This document shows positions 12,533 to 24,631 of a stretch of DNA of 64,000 nucleotides, in pieces. The DNA is from Strix aluco. Its lineage: Eukaryota > Chordata > Aves > Strigiformes > Strigidae. The stretch is from the NCBI RefSeq assembly GCF_031877795.1, contig NC_133938.1:17840920-17904919 (forward strand). The letters run 5' to 3'. Numbering within the stretch: position 1 is the stretch's first letter; each line of letters starts with the position of its first letter. Under the pieces are notes generated by a model that saw only the letters and a list, made by a program, of their open reading frames with translations, was not told the DNA's origin and searched no databases. A program made the position numbers and the translations under genes.

Positions 12533-12570
12533 AGGATCCTCCTTTTGGCTCCTCCAAGGAGGAGGATCCT
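12533..12570. repeat. Nested inverted repeat with GGATCC
   Basis: AGGATCCTCC at 12,533-12,542 is matched by its reverse complement GGAGGATCCT at 12,561-12,570. Between them lies a second CCTCC/GGAGG pair. A third copy of AAGGATCCT occurs at 12,689-12,697. The arrangement could form a hairpin. No known element was recognised. Confidence 0.7.
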
Positions 12571-12753
12571 CCTCTGGCCATAAGTACAAATCAGCCAAGA
12601 GCCAAAGGGAGTACTGAGGCATATAAACTAGTTTTATATCAACCAAGATTCCTCCTGCTAAACAGTACAAAAACTATGGAACAGGGCTAAGGATCCTCAG
12701 TCCACTGCGTTTGTAAACTTAGGAGTCAAAGATGCCATTAGTAAAGGAGACTA

Positions 12754-12774
12754 TTTTTTTTAAAAAAAAAAAAA
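12754..12774. repeat. T8/A13 homopolymer junction
   Basis: Eight thymines run directly into thirteen adenines. Such tracts arise by slippage and are stiff, nucleosome-poor DNA. A shorter T8/A7 version lies at 57,719-57,733. Confidence 0.9.
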
Positions 12775-15700
12775 GTATGAATGGAAATTTGGATTTGATT
12801 TCTGATAGAAGTGATATATTTGGGGTGAAAGCCAGCTATTATAATGAGTTGGGTTACATGTGAGTTTAAAGCAGACCTTATGGTCACTCACAACTTGAAT
12901 TACATTTAGACTTGAGTCAAAGTGGCAGATGGAAGGGTTCCGGTTGAGTTTATTTCTATTCTCAACTTGATGAAATTCCGAGTCAACAAAAGGACATGAT
13001 GTGTGCTGTGTGAGAGGGGAAATAATGAAAGGGCCACAATGCTGAGAAGATGTAGATGGTTGTTGTCATTTGCAGAATATGCATTGTTAAATTCAAAATG
13101 GAGATCTAGGAAAGAACAGAACAAGAGTTGCACTCTGAAGGATGTTACAGTTGCAGTTTAGTAGTAGAATTGATTATGAGATGGTTGCCCTGAAAGATAC
13201 TATGAAAAGGAGGAAAGAGGCGACAGGCACCTCGAGTCAACACCAAGTGCTCAGAGCATTCACACAGGATATGGGACAATGATAAAGGAGGATTTAAATG
13301 TGTGTCCTAGATGCCAGGCAAAAGTATATTTCCATCCCTGTTCTAACCTACAGTCGGACCCATTTAAGAGCTGAGGTTTCAGCTCTTAACATCAACAGTC
13401 ATGCCAAAAAACATATCCCAAAGATCAGTGGTTATTCTGAAAGGGAAATTTGTTGAGGATTTTCTACACAAACAGTCATCAGAGCTGATACTTGCACCTG
13501 CATTTCCCAGGACAGAAACCTGCATTTGTCTGTGGCTGGCACAAGTCTCCATCCTTTCTACCACAGTCCAGCCTAGAAATTATTTTTCCTACAGAAAAAT
13601 ATTCAAAACAGGCATATTCAATACTTTTTCATCAATGATCACCATTTTCTGATAAAATATATTGTCAAATACCTCTACTGTACAGTTAGGTTGCAATGTG
13701 TAATTACATGGGAATTAATTGTAGTTTCACAATAAAATATCTGGGCAAAAATAATCATTCCACTGAACAAAGATAGTACAATTCTGCTTTGCACAGAATC
13801 CAGACATACAGGTATATCACTTGTCATAATCATGGAAATATGGAGAACCAAAATCAAAAGGAAATGTTTTTAAACATTTCATGGTTCAATCCAAGAGTCA
13901 TAAGGAGGATTTACTGGAATTTTTAATAGCTAAATATTTACAGTTTGATGTCAGGTTATAACTTGGCATGTAAGGACTCAACCAGGAATGTAATTATTAT
14001 TTTTTTAGAACAGTTTTAGGAAAAGTTTAGTTCAGTCATTTTTAACTTAAACAATTGTAATAAAAAATGAAGTTTCGTGGCTTGCAAAATTTTCTTATGC
14101 TTATATAGCAAAATTTTGATATTAAAAATAGACATTTGCTAGCAGTTAAACCATAGTACTACATGTTGGTGATTCAAACATCATCCACTCCAGAGTTTCT
14201 GTAGCACAGCCACAGCTGAAGAATTTGAATGTATCTCATCATATTGACAGTACTCAGCATAATTAGTTTGGGGTTGTTTTGTTGTTTTTTTTAAAATATT
14301 TACATTTTTTTTAACTACTGTATTTCCCACATTTTTAAAAACTGTAAAACTTAGGGGTTTAGGGTATTTTTCAAAGACAGGTGACACCAAAAAAAAATGA
14401 TTCCATGTGGACCTTCAAGCTGGAAGAGCACTAGTGTGAGCTTCTGAAGGAAAGGCAGATAGCCATGCCAATTTGTATGAAAAAAAGGTCAAATTAATTA
14501 GTGCATTAAAGGCAGGAATCTCCATTCTGTCTTTCCTCACTGCCAGGCAGACCTCTCTTCCAGTCAAGGCCCAAAACTGGGATGCAATGTGTGACAGATT
14601 CAGTATTACTTCTATAGCCTCAGTATCATGAGCCATTATTTTGTGTAAAATACGTTCAATAGTAATAGTGAGTGAGTGTCAATGTGCATGAAACAAGAGT
14701 GTATTAGGGGCTAAATGCAGTGACATTCCTTGTAATGTGGAAAGTTGAAAACTATGTCAACAGGCTTCAATAATACCCTTTACAATCAGAGCAAATAGAA
14801 AAGTTGAGTGGGATAGTAGCCAGATTTTCAAAATTAAAAAGCAGGTGTTTGATTAAGAAATGGTACTTGCAGTTTTAAGATAATAATATGTGTTGATATA
14901 AAACTGATTTTATTTTGAAGAATCATCTTCTATTTCCTCCTCTTTTTGAGCTCTATCATTGTTACTGTTAGAAGTCATTATCAAAAAATCTTTGTCTGAT
15001 AGTAGGATTGGGAATAATTTGATTTAGTCCAGTCCAGTCCAATGACTCTGGTGCATTGACTCAAGACCTGACCTTTGTTGAGTAATTAATTAAAAGGCCC
15101 CTGTATCAGATGCGAGTGTTGTGATTGTTTTTAATGCCCTACAGCAATCTTAGTCAGAAAAAAAAGATTCTAGAGTGCTATTCTCAACATGTTTTAGTAC
15201 AGGTATTTTTCATCTTTAAACATGAACAACTGTGTTTTTAATTACTTGCCTTTCCATCCAAAATATTGTTTAAAAATTAATTAGTTAAGCTCTCACCTCA
15301 ATGAAACACTAATTCAGAGATGCTGAGGCTGGTGTGGTATCTGGATAAACCTGTGATCTAAAAAGGCAGGAACAGCTTTTATTAATGCCTATTTTTTCTT
15401 TCCTTCCTTTCTCCCTCTCCACGCCCTTCTGATTCTTAGGATGCCTGTGTATTCCATGTTCTGTTCAACCAATCATTCTGGTATTGTATTTACATAGACT
15501 CCATCCAGAGAGCATCCTGAAATACGGATCTTCAGCACATCCTTGTTTTGTCCCCCAGCGATCCAAAGAAAGACACAGAATTTAGCAATTCTTGCAGGAA
15601 ATTCTTCCATTTTAAGTTTCACTTGATCTTAGCCAATAGTTTTCTGGCAGAACCAGTAACATTGCTCTTAGTACAAATAAACTAACAGATTGGATGAACT

Positions 15701-18700
15701 CTCATTGCAATGGGAGGAAAGGACTAAGGCTCATTCTTCCTTCACCCCTGATTTCTACAGTCCCTAAGTGGATCTTGTAGGTTTTAACTGCAGAGCCACT
15801 GAGTAAATCTGGCCAATGTCTTCAGAGGCTAAGTCAATCTGGGGAGTTGTGTTAGATGTTTTGTACTTTATCTTTCAGCTGCCATGTTTCCCTCTATAGT
15901 CACCGTTACCTTGTCAATGTAATTGCTAGGAAACAGGCTTTCTTTGACCACTCCAACTGTTTATTTTCACTGCATCTTGAAATTGTATATGATGGTCTTC
16001 CATGCTAACTGGCCCTAAAGACCATAAACTTCAGCTAAGTGTTCTGCCATATTTCTAAAAAAGAAAAATTAAAAATTGACTGGTCGACAGGTCTCCTATC
16101 ATACTTTTGGGACAGATTTCTTCCTGTGGGTGATTTCTCTTCAAACCTTATACCATTACATTATTTTACTTGAGTTTTGTTGGAATTTTCATATTTTAAA
16201 TGTTCCTTCTTTATTAGCTACTCTGCAGCTTTTACTAGGTTAGGAATAGAGAAGACAGGTAAAAAGGTGTCACAAACTTCTGACCATGGCTTAAAGATTG
16301 GTGAAAGTATCACTAGAGATTGTATTTCTACCAATTCTCATAAGTAGGGCTTTGGTTCATGCTGTCATGTATTTAGTCATAGCCAGTGACATTTGGTTAT
16401 ACAATGTGCTTTTTTCTTCTAGTAAAGGAGGGGATTTATTGTCACACTATACCAACTTCCATATAACTGCAAGTAGCAATGGGCAATTAAAATAATCTTA
16501 CTGGAAAGTTGTTGCTGAAGGGTTATTTTGCCAAAAAGTTAAACTCACTATTTAATTGTACTAACAGCATTATATAGAATAAAGAAAAATCCAGAGAGGA
16601 AACCTTTACCCAAAAATAGTCCTGTCACTACAAAAAATTCTTGAACAATTTTCTCTAGCTTGTTCAGCATCATCAAACCATTAATTCTAGGTAGCACTTT
16701 CAGTGACACTCCCTTGGAGGGACAATATTAGACATTCACTTGTATGATCTTCACCTTGTATGAAGAGAATGAATAAAAAATGAAGTTCTTCACTGTGAAC
16801 TATTCCAGACTAGCTATTTTCATTTAAAAAACTGTTTATTTTACTTTGACAGTCTGAAGGTTAAATTAACTCTGAGTTTTCTGTTCTACTGTGATGCTAG
16901 TGGGAAGGCTCAGAGCATACTGCTGCCTCTTAAGATGGTAAAGGAAGCTATAACATATGGCCCAAATGTTAATATTCTAACACTATTAAATGTCTAAGTC
17001 ATAGACTCATCAAAAATTTTCTGACCAGTGATACTTTCTTCTGTCAAGAGCGTACAAGATCTTAATTACTGATACAGAGCTACTGGGAATAAAAAAGAAT
17101 TAAGATGCTCTTTCAAAATAAACATTTTCAGCAATGCATTTTGAATGCCGTACAATGTTTCCTATGCATTCCACACACGGCTGTGTTCCTCCAGTAGAGC
17201 TACTGTTCCTGCACCAGAAATGGAAAGGATTTAGGTTCTTGTACACATTTAAGGATTTGATCCCAATACTGGATTTACTGCCATTGCCTAAACAGAAGGT
17301 TTTGACCACCCTGGCTATGAAAAAAGCATAGAAGTGTATTATAGGTCATGCATAACCCTTTGTCCTTCTTAATAATGAACCGTAAGTAGAATTTGGGACA
17401 TACTCTGCATCACAGATTTTGTAATTGCCTCCTCCACATCATTAGTGAATCTTAACTGAATTCACATGGAAGGAGAGTTTTCTAAACAGTGAAGATTTTT
17501 TGAAAAAGCTGAAGTTACCAGGCTTTTAGCTGAGGTTACCAGAACCTATGTGAGGAATTGCACATGTCACTGCAGTCATGTCACAAAATACATACACTGC
17601 ACTGGGAAGCTACACTGAGAGAGCCAGACCAGCTTTTTCTAGAATAAACCTGTAAATCAGACCAGTACTGGAGATATTTGTTACTAGCTCATACAGAAAT
17701 GAGTTCAGAGCCTTTTGAATTATTTGTTCAGTGCTCTAGCTGATAAACCGCAACCTATTTATTATACTATTTATGCATCATTGTTCAAAATGTACTTGCC
17801 TATCGTGAAAGGCTGCTATATTGTAACTAAACGTAAATCTTAAATACACAAAGTCCTATCGATTATATGTGGAATATCTTTTAAAAGTATATCTTCAGTT
17901 GGATATTCAGACTGACTACTTGCCTTAATTTATGCAAATATAGCCTATAGCTAAAAGCTTTGTATATTTGTTTCCCTATGGTATTAGTATTCAAAAAATA
18001 GGACATTCTTTCAAGGGCATTTTATAAACGCAGAACTATAATTTATATAGCAAATTAAAGCTCATACAAAATGTGTGCAGAGGTACATATTAACATATTT
18101 AATTTCAGTATTACCTGCAAACCTATTTTTTTCCATGCACTGCTCTAATTAGCCATATAAAATCAAGTCAGTATATTGTAAGCAATTATTTTAGTGGGAG
18201 TAGAAAGAGAATCTGAATTAAATATATGGTAAGAGATAATATCTTATGGAAATTAATATACTAATTTGTATCAAGAAAAATGTGTTCTAGCTAAATTTTA
18301 TAAGATAGTTTGGAGTTCAAAAATATGACTCATGTAGAAGTTGTAGTTTTATAGTTACTAAGATGTTAGACTGTGGAACTGCTTTTAAGTTCCTTATTAA
18401 TGTGCCAGTGCTCATTCTTTGATATCTGCAGATTGTCAGTAACTACTAATGTCATTTCATATTGTGAAATTTCTCCTACTATGAATATTCACTCCCCCTA
18501 CAGTCAAATGTGCAAATTGTTAGTAACTCTGTATGTTAAAAGAAGTTTTTCTTCCATCATTTAAATGTATATATCATACTTGGCTCTTCATAATTTTACT
18601 TTTGTAACTATTCTTTTGAGAGAATTAAATGATGGTGAAAACCAAGTTGCAATTTTTGTTTCATTGAAATCTAAAAGTAATCAGTATTTTTTTCTTTCCC

Positions 18701-19383
18701 ACTTTACCCTCAGAAAGTCTGAAAGCTAAATATGAAAATTATGTTTAAGGAATGAGAAAACAAAAACTGATCCACGTGATAATGAACTTCAGCTGTCTCC
18801 TCCTAATGCAGTTTCCAATTGTGATGGGATTCAAACAGCAGAATCCATTTTCTAGCAGTAAGAGCATTTAGTCGATCAAGTTGTTGTAATTCAGAATTTT
18901 ACACTCAATTTCAATTGTAGAGTCAGCAATACATGCCATAGTTTAGTTCCCTTTCTAAGAAGGGTAACAGACCCAGACATTTCCTCCTACTCCTTGCTCA
19001 TGATCTCAGGATATCCAGTGAAGACCAATACTAACCTCATGGAAGTCTGATGCCTGCATAACTACCTTATGGCCTTAAAGCAACTCTTCCCCATTTCTTG
19101 ACACAGAAGTAGCTGCCTGGCATAGCTGCCTTATACCTCTACTCTGCCCTGGGAGAATGATAACAAGGAATTTTATTGCTTGGAAGAGTCCATTAAAAAA
19201 GCAAGCAGATAATAAAGCCTTTTAGAAGAGAGGTACAAAAAATTGAATTATGTTTTTGCCTTCCTGCCTTCAGCATCACACAAGAGTAGCTAATGTGCCA
19301 GAAACTTCCTGGATCTAGACCTGAAGAAAAGTTTTCCCATCTCATAAAAATTCAAATCTTTCAAATGCTTTACTGTTTCATAC

Positions 19384-19573
19384 CTGGATAAACCAGTAAC
19401 CACTATAAAAATACAATGCACACAAGCATGTTCTGGTTCTTCCTTTAGCATTCTCGCACATCCCAGCTGACTGTCCTGGCCACTTGGAAGTCTGAGGCAA
19501 GCAGTTCTCAAACTTCCCACTGAAGCCTTTTCATCATGTATAAACAGAAAATTTTCATAGGATGAACCTGTAC
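19384..19573 (-). other. Candidate coding exon, 190 bp (minus strand)
   Basis: On the minus strand the acceptor TTCTCTCCAG opens a 190-base unit that ends at TCCAG followed by GTATGA, a fair donor. One frame is open for all 62 whole codons, entering in phase 1 and leaving in phase 2. The product is polar and contains several Cys; no domain is recognised. Its entry phase does not follow from the 34,117-34,169 candidate (which ends in phase 0), so at least one more exon would be needed between them. The probability of chance is substantial. Confidence 0.2.
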
Positions 19574-19614
19574 CTGGAGAGAACATCAACTACTGGGCCG
19601 TCTTAAGCAGCTGT

Positions 19615-19692
19615 ATTTTTTTATATATATACACAAGTAGGGAAAATACATATATATATACACACACACATATATATACACACATACACATA
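19615..19692. repeat. TA/CA microsatellite
   Basis: Imperfect dinucleotide repeat made of alternating TA and CA blocks, broken once by AAGTAGGGAAAA. Likely polymorphic. Alternating purine-pyrimidine DNA of this type can adopt non-B structure. Confidence 0.95.
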
Positions 19693-20243
19693 CTCCTATG
19701 ATTTGGGCAAAGCATCATCTCTAGTGAAACTCACTCTATTTTGCAAATCCTAAATAGTTTTCCCAACTATAGGAGAAATCATTTCCAATCCTCTATATTA
19801 AAGTGTTCAAGTAAAAGAAGTGTGAATAAAATATTTTTATTTAAAACTTCCCTTAACATTGTAGGATAAATTGGCAATGTGGCCTCAACCCAACCTCTAG
19901 AAATATGTGGAAGAACTTCAGATGTGACAGCTAAACCTTGCACTCAACATAAAGTGCAGTAAGAGTGACAGAAAAAGTGGCAGACAAATTAAAGAGCTAC
20001 CTCTGTTTTAGCAATTTTTTGTGACAGCATTTTTAAAGTTTGCTGGGCAATTGCTCTAAAATGACAGTGTGCTGCTGAGCGGGTAGTGCATTGAGTACAT
20101 AAAAGAACTTGTCAATAGCTATTTCAATACTTTCAAACTCACAGGAACTTTAAGTGTACATCATTACATCATTAAAAGATTAAATTCTCTCAGCTTTCAC
20201 AGATGTAAAATTTTTGCTGCACCAGTTTCGCTAATTATCTCTG

Positions 20244-20268
20244 ACATTTATGCTTATGGCATAAATGT
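20244..20268. repeat. Perfect inverted repeat, 10-bp arms
   Basis: ACATTTATGC and its exact reverse complement GCATAAATGT are separated by five bases. It could form a small hairpin in RNA or a cruciform in DNA. No flanking structure suggests a microRNA, since the stem is too short. Confidence 0.8.
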
Positions 20269-22640
20269 TACATACTTCAGAGATGGTTCATTTCTACATG
20301 CTAGCTACTAGTTTGTGGGTTGAGTCAACACGCTTGTGGTATCAGAAGCAAAAGACTAAGTACCCAAATACAGAGAACTTTAGGTTCAGTGGTGCAGTTT
20401 TCCATTTAATTTTTCTTCCTCAGTTTCTCCAACTGTTATTAAGTCCGCCTTCTGTCATAGAGTAAAGAAATTATTTCCATGTAGCATTTTAAATGCATTT
20501 TCATCTTATCATAGCAGAAATTATGTCAAGTATGTTGTGATTTTATTTCAAAAGAAAATGGTTTGCTTACAAAGCAAATACAAATATGGTTGTGTAACAG
20601 GAAATATTCAAGTATTATTACTAAAGAAATATTTTGTATCTGCCCTATATTACTTACCTTCTGTGTACTTTTTTGGTATATATTTGCTCAAAATTAATAA
20701 CGCACGATTTTGGCATTTTGGAATATAGCCTTGCTTGAGCAGTTTAAAGATTCTCTGCATATTTCAGTAAAAATGGAATAGGTTTTCTTTTTCTCATACA
20801 TATCAGAGGTTTTGCAATCACTTTAACAAGTACTGTCTTAATCTTCCCAGCCAAAGCGACTAGTGACATTTTTCATCACATTACTCTGGCTGATGATGTG
20901 TTAGAATAAGAATGATCCAAACTTAGTTTACATCAGAATTATTCAAGTGATTCTAATGCCTTTGGTAAAAAAAAAAAATAATCCTGGATAAATTCTGCTG
21001 CCGGAGGGTCAAGACACAGATAAATACAGTTTTTCACTTCCATGTCACCAGTTTGAACCTATTCTATTTTAGTGCTGTCCAGCAGTTATCACTGCTGTAA
21101 GCTGGCCTGTGTGAAGTTACTAATAGGGAACCAGTACTAAAACAGGTGGAGGAGAATCTGAGATATACAAGACTGCAGTATTTTGTTATATACTGAAAAG
21201 TGTTCATGAGCCATCTAAGACGCCATTCTATCCCACCAAATGCATTTAATGTTAGCATGTAAATGTGGGAGGAAAAATAAAATCCTAATCAACAGGACTT
21301 CCTATCAACCACCACAAGTATTTCACATTGTGCTTTTTCCCCAGCCTTTCATATGGATTTGTACTTGGCATCATCTCGTGACTCCTGTTTGCATGCTTGA
21401 CCTTGCATTCTGCTGCTACAGAGCAGAGCCAACGTGCCAGCCTAGTGCCAGCCGCATGAAGCTCTTAAATATTTCTAGTTTTTAAAAAGCAACATACTGG
21501 GGTAGTACTGGTGGAGCTAAAGCCAGTTCAACATTTTCTGAAACTGAAGTGTTTCTTAAAGCAATGTAATACATTGCACTCCCTGTAATTAGAGATAGGC
21601 TATAGCTGGAGTGAGCATGTGCCCCACACATATACCTGCTCAAACCCAGACTCAGATAAGTTTCTGCATTCAGACAGGAAATACGTGGGGAAGATGTTAC
21701 CAGTGAAATCATACCCAGTCCTGTAGTTTAAGTCCACACTGGAACTCCAGTGCATTGGCTCCAGTGTGTCACAAAGTCCTGTATCTACCTCAATCCCTGA
21801 CCTCTACCTGTGTGAAGACATTGCACTGCTGAAGAGTGTTCACACACTCTCATGCATCATTCACAAAATATATCAAATTTTGCACCTTAAGATTCTCTTT
21901 CACTTCAAAAACCAGTTTTATTCAAACAGAGACTGCAGGATCTAAGTTCATGTCAATAAGCACAGCATTACTACAAAGTAATACAACCCTCTGAAGCCCA
22001 GGTCTCAGTTAGATCCTGCAAACCAATATGCAGGAGGTGTGACATCATGTTAAAATGGTAACCTTAATCTTAAAATATTTATTAAAAACTGTCCTCAAAT
22101 TTTGGGGGGTTTGAGCTACATAATGTCATTAGATTTTGACCACTAGCTATGTGCATGATTCAACCACAATTCTAAACATCTGAATAGTCAATAGCTTTAC
22201 CCTATTCAAGTATTCAAAGTCATACTCATTGATTTTGTAAGAAAATGACCAAAACTCACAACATAGCGAAGAAATACAGTGCTTTTTAAAATGATACAAT
22301 GTTTATAAAACACTTCACAAAGCGATGCATATCACTGCCCATAAAATGTGTATTTTGAAGATTTGTACCATCTCTTCAATCACACTCATAGTAAGCGAAA
22401 TAATACAAAAGCAACAGTACAGTGTTCAGATAATATTGACACTAAACTATATATCAGCTACTACATGTATTATGAAGTAAACTTAAACCTACAACACTAA
22501 GGGAATTCAGCAGTAAGAAAACAGCTTTCCTCTGATGAGTACAGAACAACTTGCAATAGACATTTATCTCACTGAATTAACTTCTCCCTATTTGTGACAG
22601 TCCAACTGGAGTGTCAAAGAATGGCTTGTGTGACACATGG

Positions 22641-22815
22641 GCTCAATCTGCATTCAGGCAAAACTCCCATCAAAATAAATGGGAATCTCTCCTACAGTTC
22701 TGATTTTGAAAATGCTTACACATGTGCCTAACTTCAGGCTTAAGTAGCCCTACTGAAGTCCATACAATCACATGCTTAAAATTAATCCCACATAAATTTG
22801 TGGGCTCAGAGCCTA
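22641..22815. mobile_element. Ancient amniote interspersed repeat
   Basis: Contains AAAACTCCCATCAAAATAAATGGGA followed by two related words, CACATGTGCCTAACTTCAGGCTTAAGTAG and CACATGCTTAAAATTAA (shown here only as landmarks, each a decayed form of a repeated motif). This is the pattern of a very old repeat with short internal self-similarity that is common in turtle, crocodile and bird DNA. There is no coding part. The family cannot be named with confidence. Confidence 0.4.
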
Positions 22816-24605
22816 AACTGAGCCTTACATGAACAATGGCTCAGAGTTTCCAAGAGGAATTGCTTATGAAAACTTAATGTAAGACTGCAATGCCTAACTC
22901 TTCTAGTCTTCCTCTTCATCTGCCCCAGCTATTTCCTGAATAGTTCAATGCTCCTGTGGGCCAGGCAAAAAAGAGAACAGATATCCTCACTGCCTTAACT
23001 AACTCCAGGATTTATGCACTGTGTGAATAGTTTTGATCCAGATCAAGTTCTGCACTTTATCAAATGGCATAAATATCTAATATGATAATTCTAGACCTGT
23101 ATTCATTAGTGCTTTAGTTGATGGGGACTTATGTTTGTAATGGTAACACACTGTCACTAAGGAGGGAAAAGATAATTTTGTGACAGGCAAATTATTGCTA
23201 TATCTCATTAGGAATGTTATGTTCCTGTGCTGAGTTAAGACATACCAATTGCAAAGTGGTAATCATCATAATATCATCAAGATGTTGCTATATTTGAGTA
23301 TGATATGAGCTCACCACCAGATCAGCCCATTGTCAACTACCAGCTTGGAGTACAGGCAAGATACTGCTCTACAGTGACTCATACACAAAGAAAAAAAAAT
23401 ACCTACTATGACAACCTACTAGGAGAGGTATTTAGTAATTTGTTTCTAGAAGCCTGGGATTTTACAGTTGAAGGGTGGAATATTTTGAAAGTTTGAGCCT
23501 GCAAGGAAAGGTGTCTGATTTCTCCAGCAATGCAATCTGTTCAAAGCATCTTACTCTTATTATGTGATAGCCAGTGTCTGACAAAATTACACAAATCTGC
23601 AAGCCTGAATCAGTTATACTAGACAATTTTGCTTGACTCTGATAGTGGAAAAGGCCACTATACCCACCGGACTCCTTTTACTGCTAACCAGCTTGGTCAG
23701 TCTTTGTTTAATGATGAATTGTACCCTCCTAATGAACAAGTCTTCAGATGCAACAGAATTGTCTCTGACAAACAGAAGTGCCACGAAGGGTTCAAAGTCT
23801 CCTACATTCAGTGAAATTCTCTCTCACATTAGGAGGTGTAAATATGTAACATAGAAATTTAAAAAATTTCTTCAGTTATGGATGGCTAGAAGGTGTTTCT
23901 AAATAGATTCCAAGGCAGTGCCATGTGACAGAAAGTATCTCCCTTGTTAAATCTTACTCATAGAACTGCAAGTTCATTTGTGACATTAAAAACCTGAGTT
24001 TTCATCTGCCCCCTCAATGCCCTTGAAACTCCCACAGACACGGTGACACAGAGCTGCAGTGATCCCCAGGACCTCACAGATCACTATGCAAGGAAGAAAC
24101 ATGTTCCCTTCTTGCCAAGTCTACTGACTCAGACAGTTGTGAAAGTTGGTAGTTTTCTCATTACCCTTTCTCCTACACAACAAAATAACCTAATACATAC
24201 TGCAGAGTAAGCATGGTTTCATATGCCCAGAAGAGCATAAGCACAGGCATTTCAGTTACACTGGATCCAAAGACAGGTGAAGAACTTCTTTCCTGGAGAC
24301 CCTAATACAGTCTTCTTCATTTCTGCCTAGCCAGGGGCAGTCTGGGTCCAGAAAGATTGTATCAGATGTTAATAATTGGACTGATCTAAGCAACCTTTGT
24401 TTTAGCCTGATGATTTGCATGGCTTGCATCTGCAAATACTTCTCTATATATACTTAAATTTCAGTTGGATAAGTTAAAGTTTTACATTTTTATATATATG
24501 CAAATTATGTTTTAATTCACTTATTTAGCAATATCTAATGATCAAACAGATATTTAAAGATTTTAAAATTATAAAGAAAATTGTCATTTACTTATGTGTT
24601 TGGCA

Positions 24606-24631
24606 ATCATTCAGCTTCACAGCTGAATGAT
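24606..24631. repeat. Perfect hairpin, 11-bp stem and TCAC loop
   Basis: ATCATTCAGCT and its exact reverse complement AGCTGAATGAT flank a four-base loop. This is the strongest short hairpin I saw. It lies in otherwise plain AT-rich DNA and has no flanking terminator-like or microRNA-like extension. Confidence 0.8.

Larger units (their letters stand above)
11076..19383. other. Non-coding stretch with old repeat scraps
   Basis: AT-rich DNA. A piece of an ancient amniote repeat lies at 11,615-11,668, a nested GGATCC inverted repeat at 12,533-12,570 and a T8/A13 tract at 12,754-12,774. A pyrimidine tract lies near 15,390-15,428. A minus-strand 73-codon frame at 14,415-14,636 has no splice sites and is taken as chance. 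No gene was found. Confidence 0.55.

Noticed and set aside
14415-14636. 73-codon minus-strand frame that looks protein-like
   Set aside because: Neither an acceptor nor a donor was found at suitable positions, and length alone is not significant.
24606-24631. MicroRNA precursor
   Set aside because: The stem is only 11 base pairs and the flanks do not extend it. Precursors need about 25 or more pairs.
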